The notes beneath the pieces were generated by a model that saw nothing but the letters and a program-made list of their open reading frames with translations, searched no databases and was not told the DNA's origin. From IMG/VR virus record IMGVR_UViG_3300025151_000159, positions 1-32,831 of that record: a DNA stretch of 32,831 bases. One strand, 5' to 3'. Origin of the DNA: a virus. The stretch's first letter is position 1, and each line of letters opens with the position of its first letter. Below are positions 9,275 to 16,329 of this stretch, piece after piece. The position numbers were made by a program, and so were the translations under genes.

Positions 9275-9544
9275 TTAATCGACGGGCATCATTTCTGGGT
9301 TTTCTAACTCAAGTTCAAACATTAATGGATGGAATTCTTCTTGCACCAGATAAAATGATGCTTTAAATAAATCTTCTTGTTCCCATCGTTTTTCGCCATC
9401 AGCAATATCTATTAGACTTAAATCATAAAGACCATCGTCTGGAAGTTCATCAAAGGTGAATGGAATTCCTTGTATGAAATACATTAGGACTATTTGTCTT
9501 CCTTCGTTATACCAAACGTATCTGGTATCTATCCGGTATTTCAT
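9275..9544 (-). CDS. Hypothetical protein (89 aa) of the early cassette
   Basis: The sequence starts MKYRIDTRYVWYNEGRQIVL and ends NPEMMPVD; it is acidic (pI clearly below 7) with mixed alpha/beta character. It is the first protein gene after the two tRNAs. The ATG is directly preceded by a small dyad (GGGAC-A-GTCCC) and no clear Shine-Dalgarno sequence is visible, so translation may depend on RNA structure. No family is recognised. Confidence 0.7.
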   Translation of the reverse strand: MKYRIDTRYVWYNEGRQIVLMYFIQGIPFTFDELPDDGLYDLSLIDIADGEKRWEQEDLFKASFYLVQEEFHPLMFELELENPEMMPVD

Positions 9545-9577
9545 GGGACTGTCCCGTACCCTAGATTATATAGGGTA
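9544..9577. promoter_or_regulatory. Two nested dyads between tRNA-Leu and the 89-aa gene
   Basis: The first dyad is TACCCTA-N7-TAGGGTA at 9557-9577, a perfect 7-bp inverted repeat whose minus-strand spacer contains TATAAT. The second is GGGAC-T-GTCCC at 9545-9555, ending one base from the start codon. In the transcript they form two consecutive hairpins just after the mature 3' end of tRNA-Leu. They could guide tRNA 3' processing, protect the downstream mRNA or control translation. The TATAAT has no partner -35 at 16-18 bases (that stretch is inside the tRNA), so I do not call a promoter. Confidence 0.5.
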
Positions 9578-9579
9578 AA

Positions 9580-9664
9580 TGCGAGTGGGGGGACTTGAAC
9601 CCCCACGAACTTAATGTTCAACAGATTTTAAGTCTGGTGCGTCTACCGATTCCGCCACACTCGC
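9580..9664 (-). tRNA. tRNA-Leu (anticodon UAA)
   Basis: The acceptor arms GCGAGTG/CACTCGC pair over 7 bp. The long variable arm and D-arm sequence GGCGGAATCGGTAGACGC are typical of leucine tRNAs. The anticodon loop CTTAAAA gives UAA. The T arm GGGGGTTCAAGTCCCCC is perfect. The discriminator is A, and CCA is not encoded. It would read UUA codons, frequent in this AT-rich phage but rarer in higher-GC Synechococcus hosts. Four bases separate it from the upstream tRNA-Ile, so both are processed from one transcript. Confidence 0.92.
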
Positions 9665-9668
9665 AGAG

Positions 9669-9740
9669 TGGGAACACTGGGAATTGAACCCAGACTAAGC
9701 CCTTATAAGGAGCCCGCTCTAACCGTTAAGCTATGCTCCC
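9669..9740 (-). tRNA. tRNA-Ile (anticodon UAU, reads AUA)
   Basis: The acceptor stem GGGAGCA/TGTTCCC pairs with one G-U; the D arm is GCTT...GAGC and the T arm CTGGG/CCCAG. The anticodon stem GGCTC/GGGCT (two wobble pairs) holds the loop CTTATAA, so the anticodon is UAU, which decodes AUA. CCA is not encoded and the discriminator is A. An AUA-reading tRNA fits the AT-rich codon usage of the phage. The isotype rests on the loop alignment and is slightly less certain than the tRNA itself. Confidence 0.85.
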
Positions 9741-9760
9741 AAAAAAACTCTATTCGAGTT
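9741..9760 (-). terminator. Weak hairpin plus T-run before tRNA-Ile
   Basis: The minus strand reads AACTC-GAATA-GAGTT with further T (seven in all), overlapping the TAG stop of the 53-aa gene. The 5-bp AT-containing stem is weak. It could partly attenuate transcription, or mark a 5' processing site, directly ahead of the tRNA pair. Confidence 0.35.
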
Positions 9761-9911
9761 GATAAGTAGGTTGATGAAAACGACAGTATTCGTTGAATGT
9801 GATTTTCATCTCTTTATTAGTCAGGTTGCAGTTTCTTGCTGCTCTCGGAAGGTTCCACTTCGCAGTGAAAAGCATTTCCATAGACTGTCGGGTTTCTGGT
9901 CTCGTGCTCAT
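9750..9911 (-). CDS. Small conserved cyanophage protein, possible helix-turn-helix (53 aa)
   Basis: The frame begins MSTRPETRQSMEMLFTAKWN and ends EYCRFHQPTYQLE. The ATG overlaps the TGA of the preceding gene (ATGA at 9911-9908), so the two are translationally coupled. Residues 20-43 (LPRAARNCNLTNKEMKITF...) have the spacing of a short helix-turn-helix like those of Fis or resolvase proteins: helix, turn at the N-L-T region, second helix. It is basic. I recognise the sequence type as common in cyanomyoviruses but know no function. A DNA- or RNA-binding role is inference. Confidence 0.75.
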   Translation of the reverse strand: MSTRPETRQSMEMLFTAKWNLPRAARNCNLTNKEMKITFNEYCRFHQPTYQLE

Positions 9912-10093
9912 AGTGGATTTGTATATGCAACTGTGTCTTCGTCACAAGTATCCCGAACGTATTCTAGGACACGCATAAACTCATCGATACTGTCACACTG
10001 CACAAGTTTCTCATCACCCTCACTGCCAAGCAACAGGACAGTCTTGCGGAGGGGATCAACGACACAACGTGTCAGGTACTCTTCTTCTTGCAT
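9908..10093 (-). CDS. Small acidic protein, first gene of the early cassette (61 aa)
   Basis: Starts MQEEEYLTRCVVDPLRKTVL and ends DTCDEDTVAYTNPL. It is acidic, with a beta-strand-like first half and a helical second half (SIDEFMRVLEYVRD). It lies 17 bases after the predicted start point of a perfect sigma-70 promoter and overlaps the next start codon by four bases. The plus-strand reading across this region has no supporting start site. No family is recognised. Confidence 0.75.
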   Translation of the reverse strand: MQEEEYLTRCVVDPLRKTVLLLGSEGDEKLVQCDSIDEFMRVLEYVRDTCDEDTVAYTNPL

Positions 10094-10116
10094 CGTGCTT
10101 TGTTTGTTACCTGCTT

Positions 10117-10145
10117 ATTATAGGGCATCCAGGGGGTGGTGTCAA
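10117..10145 (-). promoter_or_regulatory. Perfect sigma-70 promoter TTGACA-N17-TATAAT
   Basis: The minus strand has TTGACA at 10145-10140 and TATAAT at 10122-10117, with exactly 17 bases between. Both hexamers are full consensus. The TGA inside TTGACA is the stop codon of the virion gene at 10142-10789. The transcript should start near 10110 and cover the two small genes, both tRNAs, two more small genes, the oxygenase and the Mom-like gene, to the terminator at 7777-7800. Confidence 0.9.
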
Positions 10146-10789
10146 TAGTCAAAACCAGAAATTGAGAACTGGTCTTTGCTGCCTGGGTAGTCTACTGGAG
10201 TCGCTCCCTCATATTCAACAATGAGTTTCTCACCGTCAATACGGGAAGCATGAATGGTGTAGTAGCAGTCAATAGCAGCTGCGTTTCCAGACCGTACCTT
10301 TATTCCCGCACCCCAGTTTTCAAAACCATCTACAATTAAGTCTTGTGATGAACCTATCTGAGTCAGAGAGACTGTAATAGATTCAAGATCAATAAGTCCT
10401 TTCCAATATTCTGGTAGGTTAATTGTATTTGAACCAGTCAGTCTACCTCGAACATAAACACCTGCTTCTGGTCCTTCTAAGCAGATATGTCTCAGTCTAT
10501 GATTTTCTTTATTGGGATGTATAATATCAAACCCTTTCCAAGACTGAACATTGATGTTTCCTTGAAAAGTTGGAAAAGTACATGTACCCCCACCATCAAT
10601 ATCATTGGTAACATCTATGTCATCAAACTTTACTTTTACTTGAAGATATCTTTCGCAAGCATCATCAGGATAGTCTTCATCACCTGTATGGGTTCTATGA
10701 ATATAGTCAAAGTCAGGATGCTTAGTTCCTTCAATAGGTTTATCGCAGTTTTTAGTACCTATGTCTTTTTCTTTAAAATTTTCAGGCAT
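10142..10789 (-). CDS. Virion fibre-like protein, paralog of the next upstream gene (215 aa)
   Basis: The C-terminal 120 residues share a domain with the 266-aa neighbour: FDIIHPNKENHRLRH, C.EGPE..VYVRGRLTG, LPEYWKGLID, IDCYYTIHASR and DGEKLIVEYEG..PVDYPG. This RLRH/EGPE/RGRL block recurs in phage tail-fibre and adhesin proteins. The N-terminal 80 residues are unrelated to the paralog and Asp-rich. The start overlaps the stop of the neighbour (TAATG), with AAAGGAG just upstream. It is the last gene of the late minus-strand block; its stop lies inside the -35 box of the early promoter. Confidence 0.75.
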   Translation of the reverse strand: MPENFKEKDIGTKNCDKPIEGTKHPDFDYIHRTHTGDEDYPDDACERYLQVKVKFDDIDVTNDIDGGGTCTFPTFQGNINVQSWKGFDIIHPNKENHRLRHICLEGPEAGVYVRGRLTGSNTINLPEYWKGLIDLESITVSLTQIGSSQDLIVDGFENWGAGIKVRSGNAAAIDCYYTIHASRIDGEKLIVEYEGATPVDYPGSKDQFSISGFDY

Positions 10790-11589
10790 TATTCATTCTC
10801 CTTTGTGTCATAGTGGTAACCAGAAACTGAATACTCATCGTTGTTTCCAGGGTAATCTGTGGGTGTTTCGCCAGGATATTCTACAATGAGTTTTTCTCCA
10901 TCCTTTCGTTCAGCAAAGATATGATAGAAGCAGTCAATGGGCATATTGCCTTTGGACTGTAAATATACTTTCTCATCATCCCACCGTTTGATAATGATAT
11001 CTTGATGTGCTCCAATAGCAGTCAGAGTAATACTTAAAGAACGTTCATCAACCAAACCTTTCCAATATTCAGGAAGTTCAATCTCAGTTTTACCTGTAAG
11101 TCTACCACGAATATAAACGTCGTTTGAAGGACCTTCAGGGCACGTATGGCGCAGTCTCCAACCCTCTTTAGTTGGGTGAGGAATATCAAAGTTTTTCTTT
11201 GCAGATAAAATATGCTTACCACAGCGAGACCTTACTTCACCTTGGGCATCAATATCTTTACCAGCAGCAATATTTACTGATACGTCAAGGTTATCTAGAA
11301 TAGCAGCATCACCAATAACACCCAAAGAGTATGGGTTGTTGAGACCAGTACAAAGACCACCAGGAATAGAAGGGTCTTCACTCTGGTTATTTTCAAGTGT
11401 ACCAACCATCAAGGTAGCCCAACGTGAAGGGAAGTCACCATCCTGTCCAATCTGAACTGGACCCTGAAGATAAGCAGCACCTGTAATAGGTTTACCACCA
11501 TTATCTACAATAGGTCTTGGTTTTGATACTTCACTTGTAACATACAGTGGACCAGAGATATGTTCTGGTCCGTGGTTTACTGAACTCAT
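10789..11589 (-). CDS. Virion fibre-like protein with EGPE/RGRL domain (266 aa)
   Basis: The N-terminal half (MSSVNHGPEHISGPLYVTSE...) is a glycine-rich attachment-like region, with IDAQGEVRSRCGKHILSAKK leading into the shared domain from about residue 135: FDIPHPTKEGWRLRHTCPEG, YIRGRLTG, LPEYWKGLVD, IDCFYHIFAERKDGEKLIVE, TDYPG. It is probably a fibre or baseplate-decorating protein; duplication with the downstream gene suggests diversification of a host-contact domain. Tightly packed: 6 bases after the upstream stop, AAAGAG as ribosome site. Confidence 0.75.
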   Translation of the reverse strand: MSSVNHGPEHISGPLYVTSEVSKPRPIVDNGGKPITGAAYLQGPVQIGQDGDFPSRWATLMVGTLENNQSEDPSIPGGLCTGLNNPYSLGVIGDAAILDNLDVSVNIAAGKDIDAQGEVRSRCGKHILSAKKNFDIPHPTKEGWRLRHTCPEGPSNDVYIRGRLTGKTEIELPEYWKGLVDERSLSITLTAIGAHQDIIIKRWDDEKVYLQSKGNMPIDCFYHIFAERKDGEKLIVEYPGETPTDYPGNNDEYSVSGYHYDTKENE

Positions 11590-11595
11590 GACTCT

Positions 11596-12171
11596 TTACT
11601 GTTCCTCAAAGTTATTGGTATCGATTGAAGTTGAAAATGTAGTTGTACTTAGTAATTTATCTCCAACTCCACTTAGTTTTTCAAAGGTATTAGCATAGGT
11701 CTTCATAATATTTACTGCTGCCATTTGAACAGTTCCATCAGAAATAACATTAACTAATTCATCAGCAGTAATATCAACCTTTTTAGAAATTAGGTTTACA
11801 CTTTCGTTTCCATCAATAGTAACATTTCCATTCTTATTATCGCTTCCTTTTGCAATAATGTCAATATTCTCCGCTTCCATTCGGATGCGACCTTTTGTCC
11901 TAATGACAATATCACCACTTGCTGCATCAAAATACATTGCAGGTTGACCTTTTGGAATAAGGTCACCCGAAACTACTTGATATCTTCCTCTACATCTAGA
12001 ACTAATCCACCCTTCTCTTGGAGCAGTCTGATCCATTGTGATATAATCTTTTGCCTTTTGTCCTTGAAACAAAAGGGAAGACTTTACCTGGTCTTCGTGA
12101 ATATGACCAAAGACAATAGAACCATCTTTTGTGTTCTTTACTTTAGTTTCGTAATTTATTGACTTTGCCAT
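11596..12171 (-). CDS. Beta-helical virion protein, candidate central-spike component (191 aa)
   Basis: The first 85 residues contain FGHIHEDQVKSSLLFQGQ and ISSRCRGRYQVVSGDLIP. From about residue 80 the protein is a run of short alternating strands (DAASGDIVIRTKGRIRMEAE, then NVTIDGNESVNLISKK, VDITADELVNVIS). That pattern resembles the triple-stranded beta-helix at the C-terminus of T4 gp5 and VgrG proteins. The gene-5 protein of this phage (13210-14793) has no such repeat, so this protein could supply the spike; that is inference. Its start overlaps the upstream stop (TAATG). Confidence 0.65.
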   Translation of the reverse strand: MAKSINYETKVKNTKDGSIVFGHIHEDQVKSSLLFQGQKAKDYITMDQTAPREGWISSRCRGRYQVVSGDLIPKGQPAMYFDAASGDIVIRTKGRIRMEAENIDIIAKGSDNKNGNVTIDGNESVNLISKKVDITADELVNVISDGTVQMAAVNIMKTYANTFEKLSGVGDKLLSTTTFSTSIDTNNFEEQ

Positions 12172-13199
12172 TAGACTTTACCTACACAATCGATAACTTG
12201 AATAACTGTTGCTGTTTCTGGTATTTGTTCTATTGTTTCTGGGTCAACAATTTTAAAGACAGGGGTAAATTCTGCATTATATCCCGTATCAGATACAACT
12301 TCAATGACAGGAAAGTCACTAAATCCCATTCCTGGTAGTATAACTTTAACTCCAACAACTTTATCTCCTTCAATAACTGGTTCTAATATTGCACCATTAT
12401 CTGGAGTAATTTTTATAGTATCGTCAGGTTGATATCCAAATCCAGGGTCTTTCACTATAACATCATCAATTTCAAGTATGACTTGATATGCATCATCTGC
12501 TTCAACAGGCACTCTTGGTGGAAAGTACACTGCAGTGTTCTCTGGAGGAGCAACACCTTCAGGCACTACAACATAGTTTCCATCAGTATCAATAACATAT
12601 CCTTCACTGGGTTCTGCCCAGACTCTTTCATTTCCACCCAAACTACCATCTGGTCTAGCAATGTAACCATCACCAGGTGAATCTACAACTATTCTAACTA
12701 CTCCAACTTCTGGTCTACCTGTAACAGGATTAGTTCTACCAGTTGGCCCAAGGACTGCTCTTGCAGAAGCACCTTTACCGTTACCACATTCATCAACTAA
12801 CTCAACGTATGGGGCACTAAAAAAGTTTCTGCCTGGGTCTTTAATATCAAAACCAATAATAGAATTTGAATTGGGACTAATAATAGCATTTGCGACAGCA
12901 CCAATACCATTACCACCAAATATTTTTACCTTTGGTGGACCACAAGTTTGTGGAGCCGTTGGACAAGGAGGACCTTGAGGCAGCAAATCCTTTGGTTGTA
13001 AAGCAACAACTTGATTTATGTTAAGTTCACTAACACTGCCATTACTATTTGTATAAAAAAACTTTGTTCCTGGACGCAGTTTTTCAATCGCAAGTGCTTG
13101 GTCTTGAGTAGCATCCTTTACTAAAGTTCCGTCATTGTCAACGTATGATACTTTGACTGCTTTCCTTGGTATAAATTTTTGTAGATCTAAAAGTGACAT
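12171..13199 (-). CDS. Virion structural protein with DPG.GY repeats (342 aa)
   Basis: The N-terminus (MSLLDLQKFIPRKAVKVSYV) is followed by a proline/cysteine-rich linker (QGPPCPTAPQTCGPPK, about 74-89). Four copies of a beta motif then follow: GFDIKDPGRNFFSAPYVEL, RIVVDSPGDGYIARP, VIVKDPGFGYQPDDTIKI and VKVILPGMGFSDFPVIEV. The motif also occurs in the giant fibre protein. It probably forms a beta-sandwich or short solenoid in the baseplate or tail tip. The ribosome site TAGGAG lies 7 bases before the ATG. The exact role is unknown. Confidence 0.7.
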   Translation of the reverse strand: MSLLDLQKFIPRKAVKVSYVDNDGTLVKDATQDQALAIEKLRPGTKFFYTNSNGSVSELNINQVVALQPKDLLPQGPPCPTAPQTCGPPKVKIFGGNGIGAVANAIISPNSNSIIGFDIKDPGRNFFSAPYVELVDECGNGKGASARAVLGPTGRTNPVTGRPEVGVVRIVVDSPGDGYIARPDGSLGGNERVWAEPSEGYVIDTDGNYVVVPEGVAPPENTAVYFPPRVPVEADDAYQVILEIDDVIVKDPGFGYQPDDTIKITPDNGAILEPVIEGDKVVGVKVILPGMGFSDFPVIEVVSDTGYNAEFTPVFKIVDPETIEQIPETATVIQVIDCVGKV

Positions 13200-13209
13200 T
13201 TATATTCTC

Positions 13210-14793
13210 CTATTCTAACGTAAATTCAACACCATTAACTTTTTCACCTCTCAATAATCTTCTTGCTTCTTCACTTTTCTTCTGGTCATTAGTTTGGGTG
13301 CTTTGGTCGGTTACTGTTGGTTCTCGGCGCATTGGGGATTCTACGTTAAGAGGAACTACACTTGATCTAGTATTATCTTCCACTGTACCAACATCATCTG
13401 GTCCTCCAGTAGCAGCGGGACGACTTTCTTCTGCTCTTTGTGCTTCGATACTACTTTGAGTTGGTTGCTCCTGTTCGGTAGAAAGGTTTGCATTAGTGTC
13501 ATTTGCACTCTGACCTGTTTCACTCTCAGGATTTCCACCGTTCGTTGATGCTCCTGCTTGGTTAATATCATCATACTCAGCACAGGATGGTTCTTCGTCA
13601 CACTGGAAGAATGTAAGAATACCCATAACCATATTGAGAGCATTGAATGCACTACCAATCAGGTTCATTGCTTTACCTGTAAGTCCACTAATAAAGGATG
13701 CGAGTGGTCCAACAACACTATCAATAAGATCTGTGATTTGACCAAGAACACCATCAACAAGTTTAGAAACTATATTCTCTGCGGCACACATTGGTGCGTT
13801 AATAAACTTACCTAGGATGTCGTCAAGCAGTCCCTCAAAAGTTTTTTGCAGTCCATTTATTATCTTTGCAAAACCACAAGATAACCCATTTAAACTTTTG
13901 CTTAGTTTATTCTGTAACTCAGAGATATCTGTAGGAAACAAGAATGGTGCTATATCTTGAACACCTGCTTTTATCTTTTTCAATACATAACCACGAACAC
14001 CACCCATAATGGTCTTCATAAAAGAAGCAATTTCTTGAGCAGCGCGTGAAGAAAAATTACGCACTTGAGATGTAACTCGGTTTACTTCTGATATAAAACC
14101 TTGTGCTTTCGTTAGTTTCTTCTTTGCTTCCTCAACCTCATTAATCATATTCTTAATGGTAAGTTGAATACCCTTCATTTCAGAGTTATTCTTCTTACAC
14201 TTTCGCGATGATGCTAAAGATTTTCTTTTATATATGTCCGCATTGTTTATTCCCGAAGCTTTTTGATTTCGATGACTAGTCTCATCTGATTTTTGAATTG
14301 GTTGTGTATTATTTTCTGTTAAAAAATCAGGAACTAATGCTTTAGGACCAAAGGTATCATTGAACTGCTGATATCCTGCAAGAGGACCTGTTCCTTGCTT
14401 CTTGGGAATATTATTACCATTCGTATTAGGAAGGATGCCGTCAATGTAAGGTTCTTGACCACCTTCACCATCAAGAAAGAACCCTGTTACAACACTTCCT
14501 GCTGCAATTGAAGGAGTTTCAAAATATCCACCGTGTCCAGACCCTGCTGTAACAGGAAGAATAACATTTGCCATCAAGAGGTGTTCATCAGGAACAACTC
14601 CAGGATCTCCAGTATTCCAACTAAAGACTCTAACTTTATATCTAAAACCCCACCCTTTTATTTCATTAGGGTCAGAAAAAGTATGAGGAATAATATTATC
14701 CTGCCAAGTTGCACTAGAAACTACTCTTCCAAACCATCGTGGAAGAGTAGATATAAATTCAGGGTTGAATGCAGTGGATGAAGATTCAGGCAT
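13210..14793 (-). CDS. 5: Baseplate hub protein gp5-like, OB-fold without lysozyme domain
   Basis: Residues 15-130 match the N-terminal OB-fold of T4 gp5: WFGRVVSSATW, FRYKVRVFSWNTGD, PDEHLLMANVILPVTAGSG, GSVVTGFFLDGEGGQEPYID, GILPN. The T4 lysozyme domain (Glu/Asp/Thr catalytic triad region) is absent. In its place are a coiled coil (about 205-260), amphipathic hydrophobic helices (about 290-400, including a Leu/Gly-rich run), and a low-complexity Ser/Gln/Glu tail ending with GVEFTLE. It forms the hub under the tail tube and tips the puncturing device. 527 residues, against 575 in T4. The next gene starts 10 bases on. Confidence 0.8.
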   Translation of the reverse strand: MPESSSTAFNPEFISTLPRWFGRVVSSATWQDNIIPHTFSDPNEIKGWGFRYKVRVFSWNTGDPGVVPDEHLLMANVILPVTAGSGHGGYFETPSIAAGSVVTGFFLDGEGGQEPYIDGILPNTNGNNIPKKQGTGPLAGYQQFNDTFGPKALVPDFLTENNTQPIQKSDETSHRNQKASGINNADIYKRKSLASSRKCKKNNSEMKGIQLTIKNMINEVEEAKKKLTKAQGFISEVNRVTSQVRNFSSRAAQEIASFMKTIMGGVRGYVLKKIKAGVQDIAPFLFPTDISELQNKLSKSLNGLSCGFAKIINGLQKTFEGLLDDILGKFINAPMCAAENIVSKLVDGVLGQITDLIDSVVGPLASFISGLTGKAMNLIGSAFNALNMVMGILTFFQCDEEPSCAEYDDINQAGASTNGGNPESETGQSANDTNANLSTEQEQPTQSSIEAQRAEESRPAATGGPDDVGTVEDNTRSSVVPLNVESPMRREPTVTDQSTQTNDQKKSEEARRLLRGEKVNGVEFTLE

Positions 14794-14795
14794 TA

Positions 14796-15014
14796 TCAGT
14801 CCTCATAGATTCTGCACTCATCTGCTTCGGGGTTTTCATCACAATACATCTCAAATGCTGTTGGGTCGTGGTCTTCATCAGGGTGCGTTGCCTGATACTT
14901 TTCAAGATGGTCTAATTCATCTGCTATATGACGGCGCATCTGCGGAGACAGAGTTCCGTTCTCCAGCATATCTTTATCGTCGTTAATGTGTTGTTGAATT
15001 GATTTTTCTGACAT
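14796..15014 (-). CDS. CP12-like protein lacking the N-terminal cysteine pair (72 aa)
   Basis: The C-terminus FEMYCDENPEADECRIYED carries the CP12 signature C-x8-C with NP inside (C58, C67) and the CR.YED ending. The preceding HIADELDHLEKYQATHPDE corresponds to the conserved helical core. CP12 is a small disordered regulator that binds glyceraldehyde-3-phosphate dehydrogenase and phosphoribulokinase and shuts down the Calvin cycle; phage CP12 is thought to push carbon toward the pentose phosphate pathway for nucleotides. The usual N-terminal Cys pair is missing, so only the GAPDH-binding redox switch can form. It sits between gp5 and the hub-like gene, 2 bases from gp5, so it is expressed with virion genes. 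Confidence 0.75.
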   Translation of the reverse strand: MSEKSIQQHINDDKDMLENGTLSPQMRRHIADELDHLEKYQATHPDEDHDPTAFEMYCDENPEADECRIYED

Positions 15015-15020
15015 GGTTCG

Positions 15021-16325
15021 TTATGCGTTGGACTTTCGACCGTAGGAATCTCTGATGAGATTCAATGATGTAAGAGTGTCGGTTGGTGTAATACGATGAC
15101 AGACATCCGCTATCATATATATGCCACTCATTTTCTTACTTGGTTGTTGATTTGGTTTAGTTGAGAGTTCTGGGAAGTCACAATGTATCAAATCACCCGC
15201 TCGAAGTGAGAAGTCACCCACAAGCATTACATGAACTTGAATAGTTCCAAGTTGATTATAACGCATGTTTGCTTGGTTAGTAATACTTTGACGCTCTAGG
15301 TTTATTTCCTTTGAGTGTTCTAGTTGCTTTTCAAGATTTGTTCCAGAAGGGAGACCACCGACATCAGAAGCATTATAGGTGATTCTAGATGGTTTGTCTG
15401 TAAATTCTTTATTTACAAACTCAAACTCATTACCTGCAGGTTTAATCCCTTTTTCCTGTTCCAGATAATCAAGTGGTTTGAGTTCAAACTTACTCTTATA
15501 GAAGTCAATCTGCTTGTGTTCAGTATTATAAGTGCCCATCATTAACTTAGGTTGCAGATGGATATTTGTACTAAACACTGGTGGATTCAGTATTTTTCCA
15601 TTATATCCTACCGGAAGATCTGATTTATTGTTAAAAATGTATTTACCTTTACTCTCTTGAGAAAATAATCCATCAATCGATTTAAAGTTAAAACCATCAT
15701 AGGTTTCATAGAAAAGATATCCAGCAGACTTTCCTTTGTTCTTTGCAACAGACTTCTTTGCTAACCAAGTAATAGTCCAGAATGGTTTCTTAGTTACTCC
15801 AAGAAAATTATATTTGTTTATAGTATCTTCAATACCCTTCAAACTCTTTGGAGTTTTTATAACATCAGTCATTATTTTTCTAACGGACTCTGATATTCTT
15901 CCGTTATATCTTCTGACTACTCTTGTTAATTCATTATCAAAGAACTCTTTTGATGAAGCATCAATAGTAAATATTTTACCTTTAGAATAGTCTTCAACTG
16001 TATTACGAAGTTGATTTAAGTATAAAGCATTATCTTCAGAAAACTTTAACTTCGTTCCAAAGTTATCTTCAATAGAAAGATTTATCTTTTCGCCACCACC
16101 AACTTTAAGTCCATCAATAAACTCAACCAGTGCATTATCATCACCAACAATATCACTTCCAGTATCAATAATTTGTGCGGTTACTTTTACACTATGCTCA
16201 AATATACTTTCATAATATCTCAGTTCAACAGTGCCACTTTTTACATCACAACTTTGAGTATCCTTGTTTGAGAAAACTTCAAATACATTAATTTTAGCTG
16301 ATTCAGATTCTTTTGTATATCCCAT
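15021..16325 (-). CDS. Baseplate hub protein, gp27-like candidate (434 aa)
   Basis: The protein opens with a beta-rich domain (SGTVELRYYESIFEHSVKVT), has a helical middle (RVVRRYNGRISESVRKIMTD; KSLKGIEDTINKYNFLG) and ends with a second beta domain (LGTIQVHVMLVGDFSLRAGD, LIHCDFPEL, MSGIYMIADVCHRI). This beta-helix-beta layout, and the ..RAGDLI...G.Y.V..V.H ending, are typical of gp27, phage late-control D and VgrG hub proteins. Its neighbour is the gp5 hub. Direct identity to T4 gp27 is too weak to assert. Confidence 0.6.
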   Translation of the reverse strand: MGYTKESESAKINVFEVFSNKDTQSCDVKSGTVELRYYESIFEHSVKVTAQIIDTGSDIVGDDNALVEFIDGLKVGGGEKINLSIEDNFGTKLKFSEDNALYLNQLRNTVEDYSKGKIFTIDASSKEFFDNELTRVVRRYNGRISESVRKIMTDVIKTPKSLKGIEDTINKYNFLGVTKKPFWTITWLAKKSVAKNKGKSAGYLFYETYDGFNFKSIDGLFSQESKGKYIFNNKSDLPVGYNGKILNPPVFSTNIHLQPKLMMGTYNTEHKQIDFYKSKFELKPLDYLEQEKGIKPAGNEFEFVNKEFTDKPSRITYNASDVGGLPSGTNLEKQLEHSKEINLERQSITNQANMRYNQLGTIQVHVMLVGDFSLRAGDLIHCDFPELSTKPNQQPSKKMSGIYMIADVCHRITPTDTLTSLNLIRDSYGRKSNA

Positions 16326-16329
16326 TTTA

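Noticed and set aside
9565-9570. TATAAT in the dyad after tRNA-Leu as a promoter
   Set aside because: No -35-like hexamer at 16-18 bases; that stretch is the T arm of the tRNA.
9759-10148. A 129-codon plus-strand frame across the early cassette
   Set aside because: It is antisense to two coupled minus-strand genes and the perfect promoter, and its Ser/Arg/Cys-rich product looks like a shadow.
13210-14793. A tail lysozyme domain in gp5
   Set aside because: No lysozyme-type catalytic region follows the OB-fold; the rest is coiled coil, hydrophobic helices and low-complexity tail.
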